Below, piece after piece: positions 7,379 through 16,742 of a DNA stretch of 64,000 nucleotides. The position numbers were made by a program, and so were the translations under genes. A model generated the notes under the pieces. It made no database searches. It was given only the letters and a program-made list of their open reading frames with translations, and was not told where the DNA came from. The DNA comes from Bernardetia sp. ABR2-2B (GTDB lineage Bacteria > Bacteroidota > Bacteroidia > Cytophagales > Bernardetiaceae): NCBI RefSeq assembly GCF_037126435.1, contig NZ_CP147020.1:62001-126000 (forward strand), in the 5' to 3' direction. Every line of letters starts with the position of its first letter. Positions within the stretch are counted from its first letter, which is position 1.

Positions 7379-7903
7379 ATGGCAATTATAGGACTTTTTT
7401 ACGGAACAGATACAGGAAATACCGAAACGGTATCTATGCAAATTAGAGAAATGCTAGGCGAAGAGTTTGTCGATTTATATAATTTTGGTGAACACGATGC
7501 ACAAGCAATTATTCCTTATGAATATTTGATTTTGGGTGCACCTACTTGGTACGATGGCGAACTTCAAAGCGACTGGGAAGAAATTTTACCAGAGTTTGAA
7601 AATATTGATTTTACAGGAAAAAAAATAGCTATTTTTGGTCTTGGTGACCAATGGGGCTATGGCGAGTGGTTTTGTGATGCCATCGGAATGATTGGCGAAG
7701 TTATCGAAAGCAAAGGAGGAGAGCTGGTCGGTTTTTGGTCTAAAGAAGGCTACGACTACGAAAACTCAAAAGGCGAAAGAGATAATATGTTTATGGGACT
7801 TGCCATAGATGAAGACAATCAGCCTGAAATGACTCAAGAACGCTTAAATGTCTGGCTTCCACAAATTTTACAAGAATTTGGACTAGAAGTAGAAACAGAG
7901 TAA
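7379..7903 (+). CDS. fldA: Flavodoxin (long-chain)
   Basis: This 174-residue FMN-binding electron carrier shuttles low-potential electrons in the cytoplasm, often in place of ferredoxin under iron limitation. The N-terminal phosphate-binding loop GTDTGNTETV is canonical. FMN-stacking aromatics occur in PTWYDGELQSDW and GLGDQWGYGEWF. The length and the approximately 20-residue insertion in the last strand (KEGYDYENSKGERDNMFMG) identify a long-chain flavodoxin. A stem-loop terminator follows at 8035. Confidence 0.95.
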   Translation: MAIIGLFYGTDTGNTETVSMQIREMLGEEFVDLYNFGEHDAQAIIPYEYLILGAPTWYDGELQSDWEEILPEFENIDFTGKKIAIFGLGDQWGYGEWFCDAIGMIGEVIESKGGELVGFWSKEGYDYENSKGERDNMFMGLAIDEDNQPEMTQERLNVWLPQILQEFGLEVETE

Positions 7904-8034
7904 ATAAAGTTAGAAGTATGATTTTAGAAGTTAGATTCGAATTTCTACTACCTTAATCCTAAGATTTAGGAAACCATCTAAACTGACTTTTTTAACAAAG
8001 ATTTTTCTTCTAATGTTATTATTTTCATTATTTT

Positions 8035-8068
8035 TAGGCGAGAGTAATCTACTTTCGCCTATTTTTTT
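8035..8068 (+). terminator. Rho-independent terminator downstream of flavodoxin
   Basis: A 12-bp stem with one G-T pair (8035-8046 with 8050-8061) closes a 3-nt loop and is followed by seven T residues. It lies about 130 bp past the flavodoxin stop. Confidence 0.75.
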
Positions 8069-8197
8069 GCTATTTCGTATCAAGTTTTTACAACCTTTTG
8101 CAATGTTTGGCATTTATATAACGTAAAGACTTTTAAACAGCCAAGGATATTTTACTTGTAGGTTAAAGGCTTGCCTTTGACTGTATTTATAATTTTT

Positions 8198-11100
8198 ATG
8201 AAACAGAATTTTTTTTTATCTGCCTTATCACTTTTAGTTATCCTTTTTTTAGGATTTTCTAATACAACTTCTGCACAACAATTCCCAACTGACCAAGACC
8301 AGTTTGGGAAAAATCGTGTACAGTATCAAACCTTTGATTGGAAATATATCACTTCTGATAATTTTGAAATTTATTATTATGAAGGAGGATATGAAATGGC
8401 ACTCTTGACGGCTCGTTATGCTGAATCTGATTTTGGTAGAATGACACAGTTTTTGGGTTTTGCGCCTTATAACAAAACTAAAATTTTTGTCTATCGCTCT
8501 ATTGGCGAACTTCAACAGAGTAATATCGGAATCAATGATCAAGATTTTAATATTGGAGGACAAACCAATTTAGGTAAAAATGTCGTAGAAATTGCTTTTT
8601 CAGAGTATAGAGAAGCTTATCGAAAAGAATTATTGAAAGAAGTGGCAGCTTCATTGCTTTCTGAAATGATGTATGGAGGGAGTTTGAAAGAAACTTTACA
8701 GAGTTCATTTTTGCTTAGTTTGCCCGATTGGTTGATGTCTGGGGCAGCTGCTTATACGGCAGAAGGTTGGAATACAGAAATGGATAATTTTGTAAGAAGT
8801 AATCTAATGGCAAAGAAGTTTCCATATCCAGAGAGTTTTAGAGGGAAAAATGCCCAACTGGTAGGGCAGTCGCTGTGGAACTTTATTGTAGAAGAATATG
8901 GACAAACAACCGTTTCGAATATCTTAAATCTGACACGAATTGTAAGGAGTGAAAAGGAGGGTATTCAAGGAACTTTAGGAATTGATTATCAAACCTTTTT
9001 GAAAAGATGGGAAGCATTTTATCGAAATCAATATGAAGATATTAATAAGTATTCTACCTTTGAAAAAACGAATTTAATAGCTACTTCGGCAGAATCTCAA
9101 TATATTCATCATCCTCGTTTTAGTCCTGATGGTAGATTTTTGGCGTATGCAGAAAATAATCAAGGGAAATTTAGAATTTATGTAGAGGATACGAAAAATA
9201 CTTCTACAAAGAAGAAAAATAAGAAGTTTATAAAAGGAGGATTATTTGTAATCAATCAACGTTACGATGATAATTCGCCTTTGATGTCTTGGAAAAATAA
9301 TAATGAATTAGGAGTTTTATCTTATTCAAAAAATAAATATTTTCTTAAAACCTATAATTTAGAAGGAAAGGAAACAAAAAGGTATCAAATAAAAACACTA
9401 GAAAACATTCAAAGTTTTAGTTTTGATAAGCAAGGAAGAAAAATTGTTTTGAGTGCAACTCAACGAGGCAAGTCAGATATTTTTATCTTCGATTTGGGTT
9501 CTAATCGTCTTTCTAAGATTACAGATGATAATAATGATGATATCGACCCTTATTTCCTTCAAGATAATAATCAGATTGTCTTTAGCTCTAATCGTACGAG
9601 TGATTCTCTAAAAACATCTCCATCTGTCGAACAGTCGTCTTATTTTAATTTATTTATTTATAATCCTGCTGAAAAACTGCTTTTAAAGCAACTGACCAAT
9701 CAAAATAGTAGTGCCAAAAAGCCTATCGTTATTGATAAGAATCGTATTTTATATATTACCGAAGAGTTAGGTATTCGTCATTTGTTTTTATACACCTTTC
9801 CAAAAGAAGAAGGAAAAATGGGGGTAAATGCACAAATTTCTACATTCTTTGTTGATGTTGAAGATTATGATTATGATTTAAAATCAGAAAAACTAGCTTT
9901 TGTATCTCGTGAACAAGACCAACTAGAACTACTTACAACTACGCTACTACTAAAGCACGAAATATTTACAGGCAAAACATATAGAAGTCAGCTTTTAGAT
10001 GCTCGTTTTCTCAAGAAACTACGAGAAGAAAACGAAAAAGAACAGCAAGAACAGCAGAAGGAAAAACAAGATAACTCAAATACAGACCTAGGAAAAGATA
10101 ATTCTCAAACTTCCCCTTCTGACACAATAAAAACGAAAGAAAAGGATAAGTATGAATTTGACACCTATGGAAATAGTCAAGATGATAATGAGCCTACACG
10201 TAAAAAACGCCTATTGAAAGATTATGACTACTTTGCACAACGAGCAAAGAACAAACAAAGTAAGAAAATTACGGTCAGAGGGCCTTTAGAATATCACAAT
10301 AAATTTGCTTTTGAAAGAAGTGTAACAACGATTGCGCTTGACCCACTTCGTAACTTTGGTATTCTTTTAGAAGTTGCGATGAGTGATGCTCTTGAAAATC
10401 ATAAGTTAGAAGCAGGTTTGTTCAATCGTGGCTTTTTTGATATTCAGAGTGGAATGCTATTCGCCGAATACAAGTATTTAAAAAATAGAATTGATTATGG
10501 CGCACGTTTCGACAGGCAAGGTTATGAGCTTTTGACAGACTTTTTTATTCATAGATACTATTTGAGTAAGTTATCAGGAACAATTTCATATCCATTAAAT
10601 GTAACAACACGAATAGTCTTGTCGCCTTTTATAGCACAAAAACAGTTTTTTGCTACAAGTGAGATAGACCCTGCCATACAGGCTTTTCCAGACAAAATTA
10701 CTCGTTATGCAGGTTCAAGTTTGGAGTTTGTATTTGATAATAGCATTATCACAGGTCCTAACACACTAGAGGGTTCTAAGTTTAGAGCTACCATTGACCA
10801 TTATCAAGGTCTGAATTATGGCAACGAAACATTTACCAATATTTCTATTGATGCTCGTCATTATATTCCATTGGGTAGAAAGGTAACTTTAGCTGCTCGT
10901 GTTGCTTATGGACAATCATTCGGAAATGCTCCTAAAACATTTAGGTTAGGTGGGGTTGATAACTGGGTGTTTCAACGACAACCAAATCCAGAAGAACTTT
11001 CTCAAGACGACCCTTTTTATCTAAATCCAGATATATATGATTCTTATCAGAATGATTACAGTGATTATTTATTTTTGCGTTATGCAACGCCTATGCGTGG

Positions 11101-11494
11101 ATTTGATTACAATAAGCTTTCAGGAAGTAACTTTGTCTTGACAAATATAGAACTCCGTGTGCCTGTTGCACAGCTTTTATATAGAGGAACAATTCGCTCT
11201 ACCTTCTTTCAAAACTTACAATTTATAGCCTTCAACGACATTGGTTCTGCGTGGACAGGAATTAGTCCTTTTAATAGAGAAAATGCACTCAATACTGTAG
11301 AAATTGGAGGACAAGCTGGAACACCTTTTTATGCAAAAGTATCTAATTTTAAAGACCCTTTCTTATGGGGTTACGGAATTGGAGTACGCAGCAAAATCTT
11401 TAATTACTTTACTCGCTTTGATACAGCGTGGGGTGTAGAAGATGATGTAACAGGAAGAGCAAAATTCTATTTAAGTATCGGGTATGATTTTTAA
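8198..11494 (+). CDS. Outer-membrane protein with peptidase-like, TolB-type propeller and beta-barrel regions
   Basis: This protein of about 1098 residues starts at the ATG at 8198, which gives a good signal peptide ending NTTSAQQ; the frame is open further upstream to 8171. Residues about 30-290 resemble a peptidase-MA-like domain that lacks an HExxH zinc motif. Residues about 300-610 contain PD40/TolB propeller repeats (HHPRFSPDGRFLAYAENNQG, FSFDKQGRKIVLSATQRGKS, DIDPYFLQDNNQIVFSSNR). A charged, low-complexity linker (about 610-690, rich in E, K and Q) leads to a C-terminal region of about 380 residues that looks like an outer-membrane barrel and ends in Phe (YLSIGYDF). Such fusions are common in Bacteroidota; a role in surface assembly is only inferred. 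Confidence 0.75.
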   Translation: MKQNFFLSALSLLVILFLGFSNTTSAQQFPTDQDQFGKNRVQYQTFDWKYITSDNFEIYYYEGGYEMALLTARYAESDFGRMTQFLGFAPYNKTKIFVYRSIGELQQSNIGINDQDFNIGGQTNLGKNVVEIAFSEYREAYRKELLKEVAASLLSEMMYGGSLKETLQSSFLLSLPDWLMSGAAAYTAEGWNTEMDNFVRSNLMAKKFPYPESFRGKNAQLVGQSLWNFIVEEYGQTTVSNILNLTRIVRSEKEGIQGTLGIDYQTFLKRWEAFYRNQYEDINKYSTFEKTNLIATSAESQYIHHPRFSPDGRFLAYAENNQGKFRIYVEDTKNTSTKKKNKKFIKGGLFVINQRYDDNSPLMSWKNNNELGVLSYSKNKYFLKTYNLEGKETKRYQIKTLENIQSFSFDKQGRKIVLSATQRGKSDIFIFDLGSNRLSKITDDNNDDIDPYFLQDNNQIVFSSNRTSDSLKTSPSVEQSSYFNLFIYNPAEKLLLKQLTNQNSSAKKPIVIDKNRILYITEELGIRHLFLYTFPKEEGKMGVNAQISTFFVDVEDYDYDLKSEKLAFVSREQDQLELLTTTLLLKHEIFTGKTYRSQLLDARFLKKLREENEKEQQEQQKEKQDNSNTDLGKDNSQTSPSDTIKTKEKDKYEFDTYGNSQDDNEPTRKKRLLKDYDYFAQRAKNKQSKKITVRGPLEYHNKFAFERSVTTIALDPLRNFGILLEVAMSDALENHKLEAGLFNRGFFDIQSGMLFAEYKYLKNRIDYGARFDRQGYELLTDFFIHRYYLSKLSGTISYPLNVTTRIVLSPFIAQKQFFATSEIDPAIQAFPDKITRYAGSSLEFVFDNSIITGPNTLEGSKFRATIDHYQGLNYGNETFTNISIDARHYIPLGRKVTLAARVAYGQSFGNAPKTFRLGGVDNWVFQRQPNPEELSQDDPFYLNPDIYDSYQNDYSDYLFLRYATPMRGFDYNKLSGSNFVLTNIELRVPVAQLLYRGTIRSTFFQNLQFIAFNDIGSAWTGISPFNRENALNTVEIGGQAGTPFYAKVSNFKDPFLWGYGIGVRSKIFNYFTRFDTAWGVEDDVTGRAKFYLSIGYDF

Positions 11495-11523
11495 ATAAGA
11501 TATTTCCAACATTTATCGAAAAT

Positions 11524-12177
11524 ATGATTGAAATTGATAAGAAAATATATTTTTCATTTTCTGTAGATAAATACTTTTACTTGGATTCTATTCAAGAATC
11601 AATTAATGAGATTACAAAAGAAGAATACTGTGAGATTATATTTGGTAGTTATAACTTTAACTTATACAAACTATTAGGCTATGCCTACTGTATTACACCA
11701 AATAAAATAATTGCTGCATTCTACCAGCAAAATGATTTGAAGGTTTTTGATAAAAAAGGAGTTTTGATAGAAGTAAAAAAAGATTTTTTTGAAGGCTTTA
11801 CTCCTTATCAAATTCAATTAGATGACTCTACAGAAAATTTGTGGATAGCAACAGGGGCAGGGCAGGTTGTTCTTTGTAAAAATATAAATACAGGTGCTAC
11901 TATATTTGAGTTGGGTATTCCTTATGAGGAATATAGTCCATTGAGTTTTCCAGAAGAAATTAATATAGTTGAAAATAAACTTTATATCGCTGAAATGGGT
12001 AATAGATGTGTTTCTATTCTTGATTTAATCACTAAAAAACTAACTATTTATTCAAAATTTAATGAACCTGTTTGGGGTTTTTCTAAGTTTTTAACTCACG
12101 AAATAATACAGTTAGACTCTGGGGTTTATTATAGAAGAAGTAATTCAAAAATAGACCTTCATAAAATTACAACCTAA
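11524..12177 (+). CDS. Hypothetical beta-propeller-like protein
   Basis: I do not recognise a named family. The 217-residue protein has repeated strand-rich units typical of NHL/six-bladed propellers, such as DDSTENLWIATGAGQVVLC and INIVENKLYIAEMGNRCVSI, the latter close to the NHL pattern of a name-and-role blade. No signal peptide is evident, so it is probably cytoplasmic. It starts 29 bp after the large barrel protein and may share its transcript. Confidence 0.6.
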   Translation: MIEIDKKIYFSFSVDKYFYLDSIQESINEITKEEYCEIIFGSYNFNLYKLLGYAYCITPNKIIAAFYQQNDLKVFDKKGVLIEVKKDFFEGFTPYQIQLDDSTENLWIATGAGQVVLCKNINTGATIFELGIPYEEYSPLSFPEEINIVENKLYIAEMGNRCVSILDLITKKLTIYSKFNEPVWGFSKFLTHEIIQLDSGVYYRRSNSKIDLHKITT

Positions 12178-12206
12178 AGAATTACAGGTTTTCAAATTTT
12201 AAAACT

Positions 12207-12716
12207 ATGCAAAAATATCTCTTATTTTTTATTATTTTCTCTCTCTTTAGTTGTAAGAAGGAAGAAGTTGTACAGATAGAAGAACTTAAAAATCCTCTTT
12301 ATGAGCAGTTAGTTGGAAACTATTATACTTCCAGTATTCTTATAGAGGAAACTATAGACGTAAATGGCGATGGAGTATTTTCGAATAATATATTGAGTGA
12401 ATTTGGAGAACGACTTAACTCATCTAAGAATAGGTTAGAAATTAAATCAAATAAACTTTTAGAAAAAGAGTTATTATTCATTAATTTTCCTTCACTTGAC
12501 CCACAGACTTTTACTCTTGATGCTTTTATTACGAGTTCAATTTTATTAGGAAGTGAGTATTTGATAAAAGATAATTTTCTTATTGTAGAGAATGAAGAAA
12601 TAATTTCTATTGAACTCATAGACCTTAATACATTAGAAGTAAAAGGAAAAATGCAGTATCTCACTTATGAAGAAACGAAGCAAATCACTTTTACAGCTCT
12701 TTACGAAAAAAGATAG
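12207..12716 (+). CDS. Putative lipoprotein, 169 residues
   Basis: The N-terminus is a lipoprotein signal: a hydrophobic core followed by the lipobox LFSC with the lipidated Cys at residue 16 and then KKEE. The mature part has a calcium-loop-like DVNGDGVFSNN near residue 50 and alternating strands ending FTALYEKR, as in lipocalin-like Bacteroidota lipoproteins. No enzyme motif is seen. It starts 29 bp after the preceding gene and so likely belongs to the same transcript. Confidence 0.65.
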   Translation: MQKYLLFFIIFSLFSCKKEEVVQIEELKNPLYEQLVGNYYTSSILIEETIDVNGDGVFSNNILSEFGERLNSSKNRLEIKSNKLLEKELLFINFPSLDPQTFTLDAFITSSILLGSEYLIKDNFLIVENEEIISIELIDLNTLEVKGKMQYLTYEETKQITFTALYEKR

Positions 12717-12754
12717 ATAAATCAATCTTAAAACTTATAATTCGTAGTTAAATT

Positions 12755-14992
12755 CTACCAATCCTCGTTTTCATTCTCTTTGATTTCTTCTTCTATATTT
12801 TTCATTTTTTCATTTTCTAACTCTTCTTTACTTTTTTCATTTTCTTTGTTTGGGTTAGCCAACATCATATCTTTTTTGAATAATTTGAATTCTACCCTAC
12901 GATTTACACGCTTGTCTTCTTCTGTTATTTCTGGAAAAACTAATGGTTTTTCAGAACCTAACCCAAACGCTTTTATTCTGTTAGTTTCTAACCTTCCATA
13001 AGATAAAATATAATTTCTAATAGATTCGGCTCTTTTGAGGGAGAGTTCTTTATTTATGCTTTTATTTCCATCGCTATCTGTATGACCAAAAATATCTAAA
13101 TTAAAATCTGGATGTTCTACCAAAAAATCAATAATTAGGTGCAAATCATTTTCCATTTTTGGTAAAATACCTGCGCTATTTGGCGCAAATTCAATAGACT
13201 TAAATTGTATTGTTTCTATTTGCTGTGCTGGAGAAGAAGCCATTTTTTGCCTAACTCCCTGAACTTCTACTTCTCTATATGTATCGCCATTTACTTCGAA
13301 AAGTTCTTCCAAACGAAAGAAATTTTCTCCACTTACAATAAGTAAGTATTTCTTTTTATCAATCAGTTCGAACTCAAAATTACCCTCTTCATCAATGTAT
13401 TTTGGAGCAATCGGAATCTTGTCAGCAATATCATAGACTACAACCACACCACCAAAAACCTCCCCTGTTTGATTTTCCTTGACCTTTCCTGAAAAACGAA
13501 CAATTGCTTTCGGCTGGGCTTCCATAGGAAGAGGAAAAGAATACAAATCAGAGTTGGTATAAGGGTCTTGAACAACTGGCTCGTTTCGCATCAAACGAAC
13601 CTCTTTTTCGGCTCGTGCATAATACAAAAGACGTGCAGAAGCATCAATGGTAAAATAATATTCACTACTTTTTGTATTTACAAAAGGGCCTAAGTTTTTT
13701 GGTTCGCACCACGTATCACGACTTGTCTTATAAGACTTGAAAATATCATAACTTCCAAAAGAAAATAGATGACCATTCGAACTAAAATATAAGATATTAT
13801 CGCTAGGGTGTAAGAATGGACTTAGCTCATTGGCTTGTGTATTAATAATAGGACCTATGTTTTGAGCAACTGACCAACGTTTTCGACCTTGACGAACTGT
13901 AAAATAAATATCTGTTCCTCCAAAACCTGTTTTTCTATCCGAAGCAAAGAAAAGTGTATCTCCTGTTACCGAAAAACTGGGGTGAGAATCCCATGTAGTA
14001 GAATTTACTGATGTACCAAAATTTTGAACCTCATCCCAAATTCCATCTCCCTCATTCCATTTAGCAAGATACAAATCACAATCCCCAAAACCATCAGGCG
14101 CATCACAACGAGAAAAAGCCATATATTTTCCGTCTCTACTGATACAAGGTGAACCTTCATTATAACGAGTATTTAATCCCTTCAAAGGTAACGGATAATC
14201 CCAACCAAACTCTCCTAAACGAACCGATTTATAAATATTCTCATCAAACTTATCAGCAGGTAAATACTTACGAACAGGGTCATTTATAGTGTCCATCAAA
14301 AGTCTTTTTGAAGTAAAATAAATGATAGAGTCTGTCTGACCAATCGCCAAACCATATTCTTCATACGGCGAATTTATTTCTTCTCCCATACTTGTTCCCA
14401 TTTGATCAGGTGGACGCAGCGTATCAACTAATTGCCATTTATCAATAAGGTCATAATAATATTTTAAAGGAACGTAGTCAGGTTTTTCAGAAGGAGAAGC
14501 CAACGAATCAAAAGCCAACTGACTTTTCACGGCTGAACCTCTATGATGTTTTAAAAGCAAACGGTAGAGTTCTAAAGCTAAAGGTTGATTTCCTGTTTTT
14601 TCGGCTGCTTGTGCGTACGCCCAAATCAAATCCAAATCCTTTTTGAAGTTATCTATACCAAAATAGCGAATATAGGTATCTAATGCTTTTTTGAGTTCTG
14701 ATAACTTTTTATCATCTCCTTTATTTATTTGATCTTGTAAATTATTAATTACTTTTAACTGGCGAGGGTCGTAATAATATCTGTAATTTTCAATATTCAA
14801 AAATGTAATTTGTGGACAATAAACTGCTCCTGATTTATTGATAGGGCGAAACTCTTCTAGCTGTATATTATTTTTATTTTTTCTTCGCTGTCCTTGAGCA
14901 TAAAAAGAAGTGCTAAAATATAGACATAACAAAACAACATAACCAAACAGGCAAGTCGTTGATTTAATATTTTTAAAAGTAAACTGTATCAT
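12755..14992 (-). CDS. PD40 repeat and OmpA-family outer-membrane protein
   Basis: The start at 14992 is chosen because it yields a proper signal peptide (ending STSFYAQ) and a 745-residue product; the frame is open up to 15100. After a TPR-like region (about 70-160) come WD40-like PD40 repeats (SPCISRDGKYMAFSRCD, HPSFSVTGDTLFFASDRKTG, ELSPFLHPSDNILYFSSNGH). A carboxypeptidase-regulatory-like domain follows (GGVVVVYDIADKIPIAPKYI). The C-terminal OmpA domain binds peptidoglycan (FGHTDSDGNKSINKELSLKR, ...NRRVEFKLF). The last 35 residues are highly acidic. This architecture is typical of Cytophagales and resembles PorE-type proteins that anchor outer-membrane complexes. It is divergent from the DUF2851 gene. 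Confidence 0.88.
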   Translation of the reverse strand: MIQFTFKNIKSTTCLFGYVVLLCLYFSTSFYAQGQRRKNKNNIQLEEFRPINKSGAVYCPQITFLNIENYRYYYDPRQLKVINNLQDQINKGDDKKLSELKKALDTYIRYFGIDNFKKDLDLIWAYAQAAEKTGNQPLALELYRLLLKHHRGSAVKSQLAFDSLASPSEKPDYVPLKYYYDLIDKWQLVDTLRPPDQMGTSMGEEINSPYEEYGLAIGQTDSIIYFTSKRLLMDTINDPVRKYLPADKFDENIYKSVRLGEFGWDYPLPLKGLNTRYNEGSPCISRDGKYMAFSRCDAPDGFGDCDLYLAKWNEGDGIWDEVQNFGTSVNSTTWDSHPSFSVTGDTLFFASDRKTGFGGTDIYFTVRQGRKRWSVAQNIGPIINTQANELSPFLHPSDNILYFSSNGHLFSFGSYDIFKSYKTSRDTWCEPKNLGPFVNTKSSEYYFTIDASARLLYYARAEKEVRLMRNEPVVQDPYTNSDLYSFPLPMEAQPKAIVRFSGKVKENQTGEVFGGVVVVYDIADKIPIAPKYIDEEGNFEFELIDKKKYLLIVSGENFFRLEELFEVNGDTYREVEVQGVRQKMASSPAQQIETIQFKSIEFAPNSAGILPKMENDLHLIIDFLVEHPDFNLDIFGHTDSDGNKSINKELSLKRAESIRNYILSYGRLETNRIKAFGLGSEKPLVFPEITEEDKRVNRRVEFKLFKKDMMLANPNKENEKSKEELENEKMKNIEEEIKENENEDW

Positions 14993-15248
14993 ATATTTAG
15001 TTATCAATATCTTTATTTTTTTCTTAAATCTGAAATTCTTATTTTTCTTATATTTATACACTACAAAGTAGCCAAAAAGTATGCAATTTATAGAAATCAA
15101 GTGTTTGATTTTAGATTTATTCTACAAAAATTAACTTTTTGGCTGCCAACTCTTATCTTGAAAAGATAAACTTTGACTATCTTTTAGCTTTATTTATAAC
15201 AGAACGATAAAATTTTCTGAATACTATAAATTAATTATCATAAAAAGC

Positions 15249-16670
15249 ATGAACGAGCAATTTTTACATTATATATGGAAATTTCAATATTTTGATAAGA
15301 GTAATCTATTGACAGAAGAAGGAGAAGAACTACAAATCATTTCAGCAGGAATTCATAATCACGATGCAGGAGCAGATTTTGAAGATGCTATTTTGAAGAT
15401 AGGAAGCAAAGCAAAAAATACACAATGGCAAGGAACAATAGAAATCGATACCTATGGATTTAATTGGGAAAGTCATCATCATGCTACCAATGAAGCCTAC
15501 GAAAATGTGATTTTACACGTTGTATGGAAGAATCCGAAAGAGGTTTTTACAAAAAAAGGTTCAAAAATTCCTGTTTTGGTGTTAGAAAACAGAATTGATG
15601 AGCGTTTGTGGCTGACATATCAAGAGTTTTTGAGAAACGAACACAAAATTCCATGTCAAGGTTATTGGGAGGAAGAAAATAAAGATAATGATAAGATAGA
15701 ATTAATTCCATCTTTTGAAAAAATGATGAACCGAACACTTAGTGAGCGATTGATTCGTAAATCTAGGCACGTACTTTCACTTTTAGAACGTAATGGTTAT
15801 GATTGGGAGGAAACAAGTTATCAAATTTTGTTAGAGCATTTTGGTTTCAAAAAAAATAATGCGCCCTTCCTACAACTTGCAAAAGAATTGCCTTTCAAAA
15901 TCATTAAGAAGCATTCAAATCAAATCTTTCAAATAGAAGCTCTTTTTTATGGAATGGCAGGATTTTTAACAACGGAAAATGAAAAATTGATAATTGATAA
16001 TTTTTCAAATGCAAAAAGCTATGATACTCAAAGTGAAGTAGATGTAGAACTAGAAAGTGATATTGAAGAAGAAAAACGTTATTTTCAAAATCTACAAAGA
16101 GAATTTCGTTTTTTATCACATAAATATTCTTTGCAAGGCAAGGAAGTCAATTCAGTGCAATGGAAGTTTTTAAGGTTGCGACCTTCTAACTTTCCGACTG
16201 TTCGAATAGCACAGGTTATTGGACTTTTATCGCAGCAAAATCATTTATTTTCTGTTATATTAAATGCCACAAAATTAAAAGATTTTTATAGTTTTTTTGA
16301 AACTGATTTGCCTTCTTATTGGAAAACGCATTACCATTTTGCCAAGAAAAATAAGGAAGGGAGCTTAAATTCTAACTTAGGTAAAGATGCACAGCAGAAT
16401 TTGATTATTAATGTAGTTGTTCCTATTCGGATAGCGCATAGTCTGTACAGACAAAAAGAGGATAATTTAGCAAAAAAATGGCTCAACGAACTTAAAGCAG
16501 AGAAAAATAATATTATAAAACTCTACAAACCTTTAGAGAAAACAAAAGATTCTGATTTCAAGATAAAAACGGCTGCTCAATCACAATCTTTATTAGAGTT
16601 GTATAGTCAATATTGTAACCCCAAAAAATGTCTTTCCTGTGAAGTGGGACGAGAAGTTTTAAATCAATAA
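15249..16670 (+). CDS. DUF2851 family protein
   Basis: This 473-residue cytoplasmic protein matches the Bacteroidota-specific DUF2851 family. Signposts are the N-terminal LHYIWKFQYFD, the motif HNHDAGADFEDAIL followed by WQGTIEIDTYGFNW and HHHATNEAYENVILHVVW, and the basic ERLIRKSRHVLSLLERN. The cysteine-rich C-terminus (CNPKKCLSCEVG) may bind zinc. The nuclease-like Asp/Glu/His arrangement in the first 100 residues has been noted in the family, but no activity is established. It is divergent from the OmpA-family gene. Confidence 0.85.
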   Translation: MNEQFLHYIWKFQYFDKSNLLTEEGEELQIISAGIHNHDAGADFEDAILKIGSKAKNTQWQGTIEIDTYGFNWESHHHATNEAYENVILHVVWKNPKEVFTKKGSKIPVLVLENRIDERLWLTYQEFLRNEHKIPCQGYWEEENKDNDKIELIPSFEKMMNRTLSERLIRKSRHVLSLLERNGYDWEETSYQILLEHFGFKKNNAPFLQLAKELPFKIIKKHSNQIFQIEALFYGMAGFLTTENEKLIIDNFSNAKSYDTQSEVDVELESDIEEEKRYFQNLQREFRFLSHKYSLQGKEVNSVQWKFLRLRPSNFPTVRIAQVIGLLSQQNHLFSVILNATKLKDFYSFFETDLPSYWKTHYHFAKKNKEGSLNSNLGKDAQQNLIINVVVPIRIAHSLYRQKEDNLAKKWLNELKAEKNNIIKLYKPLEKTKDSDFKIKTAAQSQSLLELYSQYCNPKKCLSCEVGREVLNQ

Positions 16671-16742
16671 GGTCTTGAAAAAATTAGTAGCTTTGTATAT
16701 CATTTCATTCGTAATTTTTATTCCATAATTAGTAATTTGTAT

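Noticed and set aside
7931-8113. 60-codon minus-strand frame after flavodoxin
   Set aside because: It spans the terminator hairpin at 8035-8068 and has the composition of A+T-rich noncoding DNA.
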